A stretch of 64,000 bases of DNA, taken from the NCBI RefSeq assembly GCF_900104815.1, contig NZ_FNTD01000004.1, positions 6,943,001 through 7,007,000 on the forward strand, read 5' to 3'. Shown here piece after piece: positions 35,570 through 44,596 of the stretch; the first letter of the stretch is position 1; the number at the start of each line of letters is the position of its first letter. This stretch comes from Streptomyces misionensis (GTDB taxonomy: Bacteria; Actinomycetota; Actinomycetes; Streptomycetales; Streptomycetaceae). The position numbers were made by a program, and so were the translations under genes. Below the pieces are notes generated by a model. It saw only the letters and a program-made list of their open reading frames with translations. It made no database searches and was not told where the DNA came from.

Positions 35570-36805
35570 ATGACGAGCGAACTCGTAGCCGGCGTCCCGC
35601 TGGCCGAACAGATCATCGCCGGCCACCTGGCCGGCGAGGAGGGCCCGGTCGCACCGGGCCGGCTGGTCACCGTCCGTCCCGACCGGGTCTACGTGCAGGA
35701 CGGCAACGCGCCCACCGTCGCCAGACTGTACGAGCAGCACGGCTTCACGACGGTCTTCGACCCGGAACGGGTGAGCTTCGTCTTCGACCACTCCGTTCTC
35801 GTGGCCGACGTCGACATGGCGGACCGGATGAAGGACGCGGACCGCTTCGCGGCACGTCTCGGGGTGGACGTACGCGCACGCGGACAGGGAATCAGCCACG
35901 TCCTCGCCGCCGAGCTCGGCTGGTTCTCCCCGGGCGCCCTGGTGCTGGGCTCCGACTCCCACACCTGTGTGGGCGGCGCCTTCGGGGCGCTGGGGCTCGG
36001 CATGGGCGCCTCGGACATCGTCGCCGCGATGGTGACGGGCACCACCTGGCTGCGGGTCCCCGAGACCGTCGAGGTGAGGTTCACCGGGACACCGGCCCGG
36101 GCCACCCGGCCGCGGGACGTCCTCCTCAGCCTCTTGCGGGACAAGGGCCAGGAGCCCTTCCTGTACCGGTCGGTGGAGTTCACCGGCGCGTGGGTGCGCG
36201 CGCTGTCGCGCGACGCGTCCGCGAGCCTGGCCAGCCTGGGCGTCGAACTCGGCGCGAAGTGCGTGTTCGTCCCCGACGAGCAGGAGACGATCCCCACCGG
36301 GACGGCCCCGGGACTCGCCCGCGTCGACTTCGACATCAGCGGTCTCCAGCCGACCGTGGCGCTCCCGCACCTCCCGGCCCGGACCGTGCCGCTCGACGAG
36401 GCGGCGGGCACCCCGATCTCGTACGTCTTCCTGGGCAGTTGCACCAACAGCCGGCTGGAGGACATCGCCGAGGCGGCCGCGGTCGTGCGCGGCCACAGGG
36501 TGCCCGCGGGAGTCCAGTTCGTGGTGACCCCGGGCTCGAACGCCGTGTACCGGGACGCCATGCGCGCCGGCTACATCGACACTCTGCTGACCGCGGGAGC
36601 CGTGGTCACCCCGGCCGGCTGCGGCGCCTGCGTGGGCACCCAGGGCCCGCTGCCCGCCCGGGGCGAGAACGTGCTGTCCACCATGAACCGCAACTTCCGC
36701 GGCCGGATGGGCAATCCCGAGGCCGACATCTACCTGTCCTCGCCCGTCGTGGCCGCCGCCACCGCGCTGTCCGGTGCGATTCCCCGTGTGGAGGACCTGC
36801 CGTGA
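35570..36805 (+). CDS. Aconitase/LeuC-like isomerase large subunit (phosphonomethylmalate isomerase)
   Basis: 411 residues. Iron-sulfur ligands are visible as Cys291 (GSCTNSR) and Cys351 with Cys354 (CGACVG). Substrate-site stretches DHSVLV and GSDSHTCVGGAFGALG are intact. It is the length of archaeal-type LeuC, which works with a separate small subunit. By context it dehydrates or isomerises 2-phosphonomethylmalate. It starts 8 bp after the condensing enzyme and its stop overlaps the small-subunit start. Confidence 0.88.
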   Translation: MTSELVAGVPLAEQIIAGHLAGEEGPVAPGRLVTVRPDRVYVQDGNAPTVARLYEQHGFTTVFDPERVSFVFDHSVLVADVDMADRMKDADRFAARLGVDVRARGQGISHVLAAELGWFSPGALVLGSDSHTCVGGAFGALGLGMGASDIVAAMVTGTTWLRVPETVEVRFTGTPARATRPRDVLLSLLRDKGQEPFLYRSVEFTGAWVRALSRDASASLASLGVELGAKCVFVPDEQETIPTGTAPGLARVDFDISGLQPTVALPHLPARTVPLDEAAGTPISYVFLGSCTNSRLEDIAEAAAVVRGHRVPAGVQFVVTPGSNAVYRDAMRAGYIDTLLTAGAVVTPAGCGACVGTQGPLPARGENVLSTMNRNFRGRMGNPEADIYLSSPVVAAATALSGAIPRVEDLP

Positions 36806-37299
36806 CACACACATCGACCCACCGGGTACGCCGGGTCACGGGTATGGTCTCGACCGACGACATCATCCCCGCCCGGTACAAGCACATGCACACCGATCCG
36901 AAACTGCTCGCACCGCACCTGTTCGAGGCGTACCTCCCCGGGTTCGTCGACACCGTCCAGCCGGGGGACGCGATCGTCAGCGACTCCGTCTTCGGCATCG
37001 GCAGCTCCCGGGAACAGGCCGTCTCCACCCTCCTGGCCAACGGGATCGGCCTGGTGATCGCCCCCCGCTTCGGGCGCATCCTCTTCCGCAACTGCTGGAA
37101 CCTGGCCCTGCCGGCCATCGAGACCGACACCGACCGCCTGACCGAGGGGATGACCATATCCCTCGACCTCGGACGCGGGGAGATCCGTTGCGAGGGGACG
37201 ACCCTCTCCACCTTCCCGAAACCGCCGCCCCTCCTCCTGGAGATGATCGCCCAGGGCGGACTCCTGTCCCGTGTGAAGACCCGAGTTCCCGGAGAGTAA
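36802..37299 (+). CDS. LeuD-like isomerase small subunit
   Basis: 165 residues from a GTG overlapping the large-subunit stop by 4 nt. The swivelling-domain motifs STDDIIPARY and GIGSSREQA are present, matching LeuD/HvrE-type small subunits. It completes the heteromeric aconitase-like enzyme. Confidence 0.88.
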   Translation: MTHTSTHRVRRVTGMVSTDDIIPARYKHMHTDPKLLAPHLFEAYLPGFVDTVQPGDAIVSDSVFGIGSSREQAVSTLLANGIGLVIAPRFGRILFRNCWNLALPAIETDTDRLTEGMTISLDLGRGEIRCEGTTLSTFPKPPPLLLEMIAQGGLLSRVKTRVPGE

Positions 37300-37304
37300 G
37301 CCAC

Positions 37305-38069
37305 TTGTCCACCACCGAAGCCAAGTTCGACGGACTGGCCAACAACTACGACCAGGCTCGGCCGCGCTACCCCGCCGAACTGTTCCAGCACCTCGTCGAG
37401 TACCTCCCGAAGGCCGGCCGGCTGCGGGTCGTCGACGCCGGGGCCGGCACCGGCATCGCCCTCGAGGGACTGCTGCCGCAACTGCCCGCCGACGCGGAGG
37501 TGCACGCCGTCGACGTCTCGACGGACATGATCCGCGTCGGGCGCGAGAAGTTCCCGCAGGTCGTATGGCATGAGGGCACGGCCGAGGGCTACCTCGCCTC
37601 GTGCCCGTCCGCCACCCTCGACCTCGTGGTCGCCGCCCAGTCCTACCAGTGGATGGACCGGGCCGCCTACGTGCGGGAGGCCGCCAGGAGCCTGAGCCCC
37701 ACCGGGGTGTGCCTGGTCGTCCAGAACAACCGCAACCACGCGGCCGGCGGGTTCGCCGCCGCCTACGAGGACCTGCTGGAGGAACTCTCCCCGGGCTACA
37801 GCCGCTCCTACCGCAGCTTCGACATCGCCGCCGAACTGGGCGGGACGTTCACGCGGGTGGAGCGCCGAGCGGCGGACTGGACCCAGACGCTGACGGTCGA
37901 GGAATTCGTCACCATGAGCTCCTCCTCCACGCAGGCCCAGCGCGCCGTGGCCGCCGTCGGGCCGGTCTTCTACGCCCGGGTGCGCCGGCTGTGCGCGCAG
38001 CACGAAAGCGGTGGGCGATTGGAACTCCCGTACGTCAGCGAGGCGTTCTACGCCGTCCGACCGCAGTGA
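37305..38069 (+). CDS. SAM-dependent methyltransferase (trans-aconitate-methyltransferase-like)
   Basis: 254 residues from a TTG at 37305, chosen because GGAGAG lies about 8 bases upstream and the coding pattern begins there. The class-I SAM motif VVDAGAGTGIALEGL and the acidic strand VHAVDVSTDMI are clear; an AQSYQWMD stretch is typical of the trans-aconitate type. A methyl ester on a tricarboxylate-like phosphonate is a natural guess, for protection or self-resistance. Confidence 0.85.
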   Translation: MSTTEAKFDGLANNYDQARPRYPAELFQHLVEYLPKAGRLRVVDAGAGTGIALEGLLPQLPADAEVHAVDVSTDMIRVGREKFPQVVWHEGTAEGYLASCPSATLDLVVAAQSYQWMDRAAYVREAARSLSPTGVCLVVQNNRNHAAGGFAAAYEDLLEELSPGYSRSYRSFDIAAELGGTFTRVERRAADWTQTLTVEEFVTMSSSSTQAQRAVAAVGPVFYARVRRLCAQHESGGRLELPYVSEAFYAVRPQ

Positions 38070-38518
38070 TCACCGTCCGGATCCGGCAGGCGGGCGCCGC
38101 CGACGCGGCGTCCGTGGCGGACCTGGTCCAGGAGGTGTACCGGCCGTTCACGGCGGGGTTCCGGCCGACCGCTCTGCGCTGGTCCGACGAGGCCGTCCGC
38201 GCCTGCGCCTCATCCTGGCTGATGGCGCACGCGGAGGACGAACTCGTGGGCGTGGTGCACCAGACGCCGGATCCGGCGGGACACACCCTGGACGCGCTGT
38301 CCGTCAGCGCCCCCTGGCGCCGGCGCGGCATAGGGACGCGACTGGTCGCCGCCGTGGAGGAGCGGGCCCTCGGTCTGGGAACGCGCCGCATGGTCGTCGC
38401 CCTGCGCGACAGCCTCGGCGCCAACATCGAGTTCTTCACCTCCCTGGGGTACCGGCCGACGGGACCGTTCCCCCCGGCCCACCACCTGTACGTCAAAGAG
38501 ATCGGTGTACGAGAGTGA
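38066..38518 (+). CDS. GNAT-family N-acetyltransferase
   Basis: 150 residues from a GTG that overlaps the methyltransferase stop (GTGA). The acetyl-CoA pocket sequence APWRRRGIGTRLV and the later SLGYRPTG are typical GNAT. In phosphonate clusters such enzymes often acetylate the product as self-protection; this role is inferred. Confidence 0.88.
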   Translation: MITVRIRQAGAADAASVADLVQEVYRPFTAGFRPTALRWSDEAVRACASSWLMAHAEDELVGVVHQTPDPAGHTLDALSVSAPWRRRGIGTRLVAAVEERALGLGTRRMVVALRDSLGANIEFFTSLGYRPTGPFPPAHHLYVKEIGVRE

Positions 38519-39675
38519 CTGTTGTCTGTCTGGGGTATCGAGCGGGGTTCGTCGAGGCGGCTCGGCGGCGCGACCTCGATCTGCACTTCGTCGTCGACAA
38601 GCTCAAGCCGGGGCTGAGCGGCCTGTCGTACACGAGGGTCGCCGACCTCGCCGACGCCGAGGAGGTCCTGCGTGCCGTGACGGAGTACCCGGGCGGCGGC
38701 ATCAGCGCGGTCGTCACCGGCCATGAACACCCCATGTTCGCGGCGACCGTACTGCGTTCGGTGTTCGGGCTGCCCGGCGACACCGACCCGGCGCGGTGCC
38801 TGAGGTTCCGCGACAAACGGATCCAGAAGGCTGCCGTGTCCCCGGCCGTTCCGACGGCCGAGTGCGTGTACGTGAAACCCTCCGATCCCGACTACGCGGC
38901 ACTGGCGGAACGCCTGGGCGCGACCTTCGTGGTCAAGCCGGCGGACGGCTTCGGCTCCCAGGCCACGGAGGCCGTCCACGACCAGGCCGAACTCGACGAC
39001 TACCTGCGCCGCCATCCGTTCGTGTCCGACGTCCGGACGGTCGCCGAGTCGTACGTCGAGGGACGCGAGATCCACGTCGACGGCGTGTGGTGGGACGGCC
39101 GGCCCGTCTGGGCGGCGGTGTCGAGCTACCTGGACCCGCTGATGGGCTGGACCCGGGGGAAGGCGGTCGCCGACGCACCCCTCGGCCCCGCCGAGAGCGA
39201 ACTGGCCGACCGCGCCACCCGGTTCGCGTCCGACGTGCTGCGCGAACTGGCCGCCCCCGACACCGTCTTCCACCTCGAGGCGTTCATCAGGCCCGACGGG
39301 GAACTGGTCCTGGGCGAGGTGGGAGCGCGGCCGGCCGGCGCCTTGACACCCGAGGTGCTGCGCATGACACACGGAGTCGATCTGTACGGTGCCACGATCG
39401 ACGTGGCCCTCGGCCGGGTGCCCGAGCTGCCCGGGCAGGAGAGCGAGCCCGCCGAGCTGTTCGGCTGGATCTACCTCGTCCGCAGCCCCGACCCGGAGCT
39501 GACGGAGGACTCCTTCCGCGACCGCTTCGAGCTGGTCGAACTGGACTATCCCGCGCCGGAGAACGGCCGGCAGGGCATCTACGGCCGCTGCGGACACGCC
39601 ATCGTCAAGGCGGCGACCCACAAGGAACTGGTGCACGAACTGCGTGCGATAGCTGACTTCAACCGGAGCGCCTAA
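38515..39675 (+). CDS. ATP-grasp ligase 1
   Basis: 386 residues from a GTG overlapping the previous stop by 4 nt. ATP-grasp order is visible: an N-terminal strand VTVVCLGYRAG, RDKRIQKAA, the ATP-binding FVVKPADGFGSQAT, VAESYVEGREIHVDG and the metal-binding FHLEAFIRPDGELVLGEVGAR. Similar enzymes join a carboxylate to an amino acid through an acyl-phosphate. Here it probably couples the phosphonate carboxylate or an amino acid, making a phosphonopeptide or amide (inference). Confidence 0.87.
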   Translation: MTVVCLGYRAGFVEAARRRDLDLHFVVDKLKPGLSGLSYTRVADLADAEEVLRAVTEYPGGGISAVVTGHEHPMFAATVLRSVFGLPGDTDPARCLRFRDKRIQKAAVSPAVPTAECVYVKPSDPDYAALAERLGATFVVKPADGFGSQATEAVHDQAELDDYLRRHPFVSDVRTVAESYVEGREIHVDGVWWDGRPVWAAVSSYLDPLMGWTRGKAVADAPLGPAESELADRATRFASDVLRELAAPDTVFHLEAFIRPDGELVLGEVGARPAGALTPEVLRMTHGVDLYGATIDVALGRVPELPGQESEPAELFGWIYLVRSPDPELTEDSFRDRFELVELDYPAPENGRQGIYGRCGHAIVKAATHKELVHELRAIADFNRSA

Positions 39676-40845
39676 GTGTCGGAATCCAGGACCCGCGTGC
39701 TCGTGCTCGGGCGCGACAAGGAATGGGCCCGCCGGGCCATGGACACCTTCTCGGACACCCACGAGTTCGTCCGTCTCCCCGCCGACGCCGAGCGGCACGG
39801 CGCCCTGCCCGGACCCGAACTCCTGCGCGCCGCCGACGAGCTGATGGCCCGCCGGCCGTTCGCCGCGGTGGTGGCGACGAGCGAGAGCACCATGCTCGCC
39901 GCCGGTTTCCTGCGCAGCCAGTACGGCCTGCCGGGACTCGACTACGCGCAGAGCCTGCTGGTCACGAACAAGTGGCGGATGCGCGGCAGGCTCAGCTCCG
40001 TGGTGCCCTCCCCCCGCGCCTGGCTGTCCGGACGGTTCCTGGCCGACGGGCCGCGGGACGGGGCCGACGTCACCGAGGTCGTCGTCAAACCGATCGCCTC
40101 CTCGGCGTCGCGCGACGTACGCCGGATGCCGGTCGGCCGGGCCCGCGACTGGCTCGCGGGCCAGGACGGCCTGTGGCTGGTCGAGGAGGCCGTCGCGGTC
40201 GAGCGTGAGTTCCACTGCGACGGTGCCTTCCACGACGGCCGGGTCAACTGGCTGGTGATCTCCGAGTACGACCGGCCGGCGTTGCAGACCGCCGGCACCT
40301 GGGGCACGTCGTTCCTGCGCCGCGACGACCCGCTGCGGCCCCGGCTGACCGAACTCACCCACCGGGTGATCGAGGAACTCGACGCCGGCGACGGCGTCTT
40401 CCACGTGGAGTTCCTGTACGACGGTGCCCGCCTGTCCTTCGGTGAGGTCGGCATGCGCCCGGCCGGTGCCGGCTGGGGGGAACTGCTGCGCGTCACGACC
40501 GGAGCGGACATCTGGGGCGCCTTCGTGGCCACGCAGCTCGGCATGGACAGTCTCGGCTTCGCGCCGCTGCGTCCGGCGGCCGAGATCAGCGGGATGCTGT
40601 GGGCCCGCCCCAACCCCGACGGCAGCCTGCCGCTGCCCGCGGCGCAGGCCGGCCGGTTGCCCGGCGTCGTCCTCATCGGCGAGGGGAACCGGGCCCGGGG
40701 CGCCGATCCGACGAACTCCTGCGACTTCGAGTACCGCGCCTACTTCGAGGGACTGACCCCCGAGGGGGCCGACCGGCTGCGCGCCGCCGTCATGACCCCG
40801 AGCGGCGCTGGGCCGGTGACCACGGGAATCGGCACGGCCGAATGA
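39676..40845 (+). CDS. ATP-grasp ligase 2
   Basis: 389 residues; the GTG directly follows the TAA of ligase 1. It has VTEVVVKPIASSASRDVRRM as the ATP-binding loop, LVEEAVAVEREFHCDG and VFHVEFLYDGARLSFGEVGM. The sequence is clearly diverged from ligase 1, so it should act on a different partner or step. Confidence 0.87.
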   Translation: MSESRTRVLVLGRDKEWARRAMDTFSDTHEFVRLPADAERHGALPGPELLRAADELMARRPFAAVVATSESTMLAAGFLRSQYGLPGLDYAQSLLVTNKWRMRGRLSSVVPSPRAWLSGRFLADGPRDGADVTEVVVKPIASSASRDVRRMPVGRARDWLAGQDGLWLVEEAVAVEREFHCDGAFHDGRVNWLVISEYDRPALQTAGTWGTSFLRRDDPLRPRLTELTHRVIEELDAGDGVFHVEFLYDGARLSFGEVGMRPAGAGWGELLRVTTGADIWGAFVATQLGMDSLGFAPLRPAAEISGMLWARPNPDGSLPLPAAQAGRLPGVVLIGEGNRARGADPTNSCDFEYRAYFEGLTPEGADRLRAAVMTPSGAGPVTTGIGTAE

Positions 40846-42098
40846 AGCACGAGGCAACCTCACGGTCGGCGCACAGCGGCAGGTGGCTGCTCGCCTTCTT
40901 CTGCACGAGCAGTGTCGCCGAGACCCTCCAGGCGGTCACCATCATGTGGGCCTCCTACCGCCTGAGCCACAACGCGGTGGTGACCGGGGCGATGAACGCC
41001 GCGGCGTACCTGCCGGGCGTCGTCCTCGGACTGATCGTCCGCAAGCGGGCCGACTCGGGGGACGCGGCCCACCGGCTGTCCGTGACGAACTGGGTGCTGT
41101 TCACCGGGTCCGCGCTGCTCACCCTGGTGTGGACGGCCGGCTCGCCGCCGGGACCGGCCCTGGCCGCGTTCGCCGCCGTGCAGTGCAGCCTGAGCTTCGT
41201 GAAGACGATGAACAAGGCGCACGCGGGACGGTTCATCCGCCAGGGGTACGCGGCGGCCGACGCCGTACGGCTGCGCCAGCGCTCGACCTCGTTGGCGCAG
41301 GCGGGCGGGGCGGTCGGCGGCGGGGCCGCGGGCGTGCTGCTGGGGTTCGGCGCGGTCGGCTGGTGCTTCGCCACCACGGCCCTGCTCTATCTGGCCGGGC
41401 TCATGGCGGTGCGGCGCGCCGCACCGCCGTCGCCGCGCGGGGCCGCGGCCCCGCCGGCGGCCGCGGCGCGGGAAGCCGGTCCGGTCGCGGCGCCGGGCCG
41501 GCAAGAGCGGGCGAGGAGCACGACGGCCGGTTCGCGGGTCCTGCGCACGATCCTGCTGTACTCCTTTCCCAGCAGTGGCGCACTGCCCTTCATGTCCACC
41601 GTCGCCGTGCCGCTGGCGCAGACGGTGTCGCCCGGGTCCGGCGACTTCTACGCGGTGCTCAGCGTGGCCGGCATGAGCGGCGGGTTCCTCGCGGGCACCG
41701 CGCTGTCCAGCGGCCGGCTGTCGTCGGACCTCGTCCTGCGGACCGCTTTCCTCACCGGCGCCGCGTTGGCCGTCGGCATCGCCGTCACCCGCTGGCCGGC
41801 CGCCGTCGTCATGCTCTTCCTCGTGCTCAGCGCCGTCGTCACCACCCATGTGATGGTGATGCAGGTGCTGACCAACCAGGCGCCGCCCGAGGACCAGGTG
41901 GGCCGGTTCACGGTGGTGCGCAACGCCGTGGCGGGGGTCGCCAAGTGCGGTGCCGCACTCGTGGCCGGCTGGCTCGTCGAAGCACTCGGCCTCACCGCCG
42001 CCTGGATCGCGCTCGCCCTCGTGCTGGGCACGGCCGGGTTCAGCTGGTGGGGCGTGGGACGGAGCAGGGAGATGGAGGAACTGGTCGGTGCGAACTAA
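40842..42098 (+). CDS. MFS transporter (probable phosphonate exporter)
   Basis: 418 residues; the ATG overlaps the ligase 2 stop by 4 nt. There are 10-12 hydrophobic helices with a central Ala/Pro/Arg-rich cytoplasmic loop around residues 190-225. The position at the end of the core operon and resemblance in layout to HvrI suggest export of the product and self-protection. Substrate is inferred. Confidence 0.85.
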   Translation: MKHEATSRSAHSGRWLLAFFCTSSVAETLQAVTIMWASYRLSHNAVVTGAMNAAAYLPGVVLGLIVRKRADSGDAAHRLSVTNWVLFTGSALLTLVWTAGSPPGPALAAFAAVQCSLSFVKTMNKAHAGRFIRQGYAAADAVRLRQRSTSLAQAGGAVGGGAAGVLLGFGAVGWCFATTALLYLAGLMAVRRAAPPSPRGAAAPPAAAAREAGPVAAPGRQERARSTTAGSRVLRTILLYSFPSSGALPFMSTVAVPLAQTVSPGSGDFYAVLSVAGMSGGFLAGTALSSGRLSSDLVLRTAFLTGAALAVGIAVTRWPAAVVMLFLVLSAVVTTHVMVMQVLTNQAPPEDQVGRFTVVRNAVAGVAKCGAALVAGWLVEALGLTAAWIALALVLGTAGFSWWGVGRSREMEELVGAN

Positions 42099-43143
42099 GA
42101 CCGCGTTCATCGACTACGTACGGCGCAGGCGCCTGGACCTGATCCGCGCGGACGCTCCGGCCGCCGCGGCCGGCGAGGCCCTGGCCCTGCTGGGTCTCGA
42201 CGACGCCGCGCTGGACCGGTGGGCGGCGAGCGAGTCCGTCCTGGTGTCGCTGCCGCACGCCAGCCCCAATGTGTTCGACCCGCGCACAAGGGTCTGCTGG
42301 TACGCGGGGAGCGTCCAGCGACGGGACCCGGACCCGGCCCACCACGTGCGCGTCGTCCTCACCCACGTCAACTTCTCCGACCTCGGCTGGCGGCCCTACG
42401 CCTGGTGGTACCTGGGCGAGGACGGGAAGGTGCGCTGCCACCGCCAGTTCTCCCGGAACAAGAAGCGCAAGCACGTGATCGTCGCCGGCCGGCCGCCGAT
42501 GGACGTCGTGCCCGAGGAGGCGTCCACGACCGATCTCGACGCGTCCCGCGCCGCCCGGTGGGGGGCGGACCTGGCCGTCTCCTACATGCTGCTCGGCGCG
42601 GTGGTCGAACGGGCGGCAGGCATGGTGTCCGGGCGGACGGTGACGTATCTGCCGCTCTCGCTGCTCGTCTCCTTCGTGCGGGAACAGGCGGCCGGTCCGG
42701 CGTCCGCCGCAGGCGAGCCGCTGCCCGCCTGGTGCCGTCTGCTCACCGACCAGGCGCAGGGGCGGCGGGCGGGTCCCGACGGCGTGCTCGTGGAGTGCCC
42801 GGCCCGGCAGGCGACCGTGTTCGACAACTACAGCAACCTGGCGATGCTCCCGCTGCTGGGCGACTGCCACGTGCTGGGCGGCGCCAAGATGGCCGGCTAC
42901 TGGCCGCATGTCGAACACCGCCTCGGCGCCCTGCGACAGGCCGCCGCCGAGGACATGCGCGACCCGAGGATCGCGGTGGTCCCGGAGACCGATCTGCTGC
43001 GGTTCGCCGGCCCGTCACCGGCGGTCGCGGCGCAGCTGGAGCGCCACGGCGTGCCGTACAGCCAGGGGCTGGCGGTCGCCGAGCACGGGGACTTCGCGCG
43101 GCGGATCGACCCGTTCGATCGGGCCACCCTGGTGGCCGGGTGA
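42088..43143 (+). CDS. Unknown 351-residue protein of the phosphonate operon
   Basis: Starts at a GTG at 42088 (GGAGGAA upstream), overlapping the MFS stop by 11 nt. It is soluble, with no signal peptide. I see no P-loop, ATP-grasp, Rossmann or metal motif I can name. Notable local features are a SLPHASPNVFDPRTRVCWY block, a basic RNKKRKH run near residue 130 and a TVFDNYSNLAMLPLLGDCHV segment. Tight coupling between exporter and third ligase says it belongs to the pathway. Function unknown. Confidence 0.8.
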   Translation: MRTKTAFIDYVRRRRLDLIRADAPAAAAGEALALLGLDDAALDRWAASESVLVSLPHASPNVFDPRTRVCWYAGSVQRRDPDPAHHVRVVLTHVNFSDLGWRPYAWWYLGEDGKVRCHRQFSRNKKRKHVIVAGRPPMDVVPEEASTTDLDASRAARWGADLAVSYMLLGAVVERAAGMVSGRTVTYLPLSLLVSFVREQAAGPASAAGEPLPAWCRLLTDQAQGRRAGPDGVLVECPARQATVFDNYSNLAMLPLLGDCHVLGGAKMAGYWPHVEHRLGALRQAAAEDMRDPRIAVVPETDLLRFAGPSPAVAAQLERHGVPYSQGLAVAEHGDFARRIDPFDRATLVAG

Positions 43144-43253
43144 CCCGGCGACACGGCGGAGCCGGTGGCGAGGGGTGTGGTGACGGGTCGGGGGGCGGGC
43201 ACCGCGGTCATCCCCGCGGCGATGTCGGACGGCGGTTACCTCGGGAGGGGAAG

Positions 43254-44501
43254 ATGGTGCGTGATGTCGGTGGTGGCGGCGACCGGGTCCTGCTGCTCGG
43301 CGCGAAGCCGGACGAGTCCGTGGCGGCACTGGGGGAGCGGGGGGCACGGATCACCTGTGTCGCCACGCCCCGGCACGCGGCCTCGCTGTCGGGGCGCGGC
43401 CTGGTCGAGCGGATCGTGGTGGTCGAGGACCCGATGGACGCCGAGCAGGTCCTGCTGGGACTCGCCCGGGACGCGATCGCGCTCGGCGAGTTCGACGTGG
43501 TCACCAGCGCCCTGGAGCACGGCCTGGTGGCGGCCGCGCTGATCGGCGCGTCCTGCGCGGCGCGTGCGCTGCCCCTGTCCGCCGCGGTGCTGTTGCGCGA
43601 CAAGCAGGCCCAGAAGGCGGCACTGCGCCGCGCCGGCGTGCCGTTGGCGCGGTCCGCGGTCTTCGTGCAGCCGGGAGAGCTGGCGCAGGCCGTCGCCGAG
43701 GTGGGCGGGCTGCCGGTCGTCGTCAAGCCGCCGTCGGGGGCGGGGGCCCAGGACACCAGGGCGCTGCGCCGCGCCGCCGACGTCACCCGCTGGCAGCGGG
43801 AGCACGGCGCGGGTCCCTGGCTGTGCGAGGAGTTCGTGCCGGGCGACGAACTGCACATCGACGGCGCGGTCAGAGACGGCCGGGTGGCCGAGATCTGCGT
43901 GTCCCGGTACTTCAGGAATCAGATCACCGCGCTGGACGGCGCGCTCAACGGCTCGGTCGCGCTGCGGGCCGCGGCGGAGGAGGCGCGCTACACACGGGCC
44001 CGGCACCTGGTCCGGCAGACGGCCGACGCCCTGGGCTTCGCCGACGGGGTGTACCACCTGGAGGCCTTCGAGCAGGCGGACGGCACCCTCGTCTTCGGCG
44101 AGTGCGGCGGCCGTATCGCGGGCGGACGCATCGACCGGACCGTCCTGCTGACCACGGGCGTCGATCTGCACCGGCACTGGGCGGCGGCGGTGCTGGGCGC
44201 CGCCCCGCCCGCACGGACCGATGGGCCCCTCGACGGCGCTCTGTTCGGCTGGGTGACCCTGAGCGCTCCGCCCGGAAGGGTGCTGTCCATGCCCTCGGTC
44301 GAGGACATCCGGGCCAGGTCCGGCGTGGTCGACGCGGAGCTGAAGCTCGCGGTGGGCTCGGTCATGACGAGCCCCCGGACCACCACCACCCGCGCCGGCC
44401 GCGCCGTGGTGCGGGGAACGAGCGTCGCGGACGTGGAGTCGACCGCGGCGGACGTCGCCGCCTGGTTCACGGCCGCCGCACGTTCCGCCGCCGCGTCCTG
44501 A
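43254..44501 (+). CDS. ATP-grasp ligase 3
   Basis: 415 residues from an ATG with GGGAGGGG a few bases upstream. It shows RDKQAQKAALRRAGVP, the ATP loop PVVVKPPSGAGAQDT, LCEEFVPGDELHIDG and YHLEAFEQADGTLVFGECGG, and ends with the small C-terminal ATP-grasp subdomain. It is separated from the previous gene by 110 bp, the largest gap in the operon. A third ligase suggests two or more amide bonds in the product, or one ligase acting in resistance or cofactor chemistry. Confidence 0.87.
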   Translation: MVRDVGGGGDRVLLLGAKPDESVAALGERGARITCVATPRHAASLSGRGLVERIVVVEDPMDAEQVLLGLARDAIALGEFDVVTSALEHGLVAAALIGASCAARALPLSAAVLLRDKQAQKAALRRAGVPLARSAVFVQPGELAQAVAEVGGLPVVVKPPSGAGAQDTRALRRAADVTRWQREHGAGPWLCEEFVPGDELHIDGAVRDGRVAEICVSRYFRNQITALDGALNGSVALRAAAEEARYTRARHLVRQTADALGFADGVYHLEAFEQADGTLVFGECGGRIAGGRIDRTVLLTTGVDLHRHWAAAVLGAAPPARTDGPLDGALFGWVTLSAPPGRVLSMPSVEDIRARSGVVDAELKLAVGSVMTSPRTTTTRAGRAVVRGTSVADVESTAADVAAWFTAAARSAAAS

Positions 44502-44562
44502 CGGCGGTTCCGGCGGCGCGCTCCCGCGGTGTTCCCCCGAGCCGGAGACCGTTTGACACCCC

Positions 44563-44596
44563 TGAGCCCCCTGGACGGCAGACCCCAGGGGGCTCA
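44563..44596 (+). terminator. Strong hairpin terminator ending the phosphonate operon
   Basis: TGAGCCCCCTGG (44563-44574) pairs perfectly over 12 bp with CCAGGGGGCTCA (44585-44596) around a 10-base loop, 62 bases after the last ligase stop. It has no U-run, as usual in Streptomyces. Confidence 0.8.

Noticed and set aside
38035-40863. A 942-codon minus-strand open frame across the phosphonate operon
   Set aside because: Antisense to GNAT, two ATP-grasp ligases and coupled starts on the plus strand; no family resemblance.
42088-43143. Calling the unknown operon protein a fourth ATP-grasp enzyme
   Set aside because: None of the ATP-grasp landmarks (VVKP loop, E-x-N/E-x-G metal site) can be found in it.
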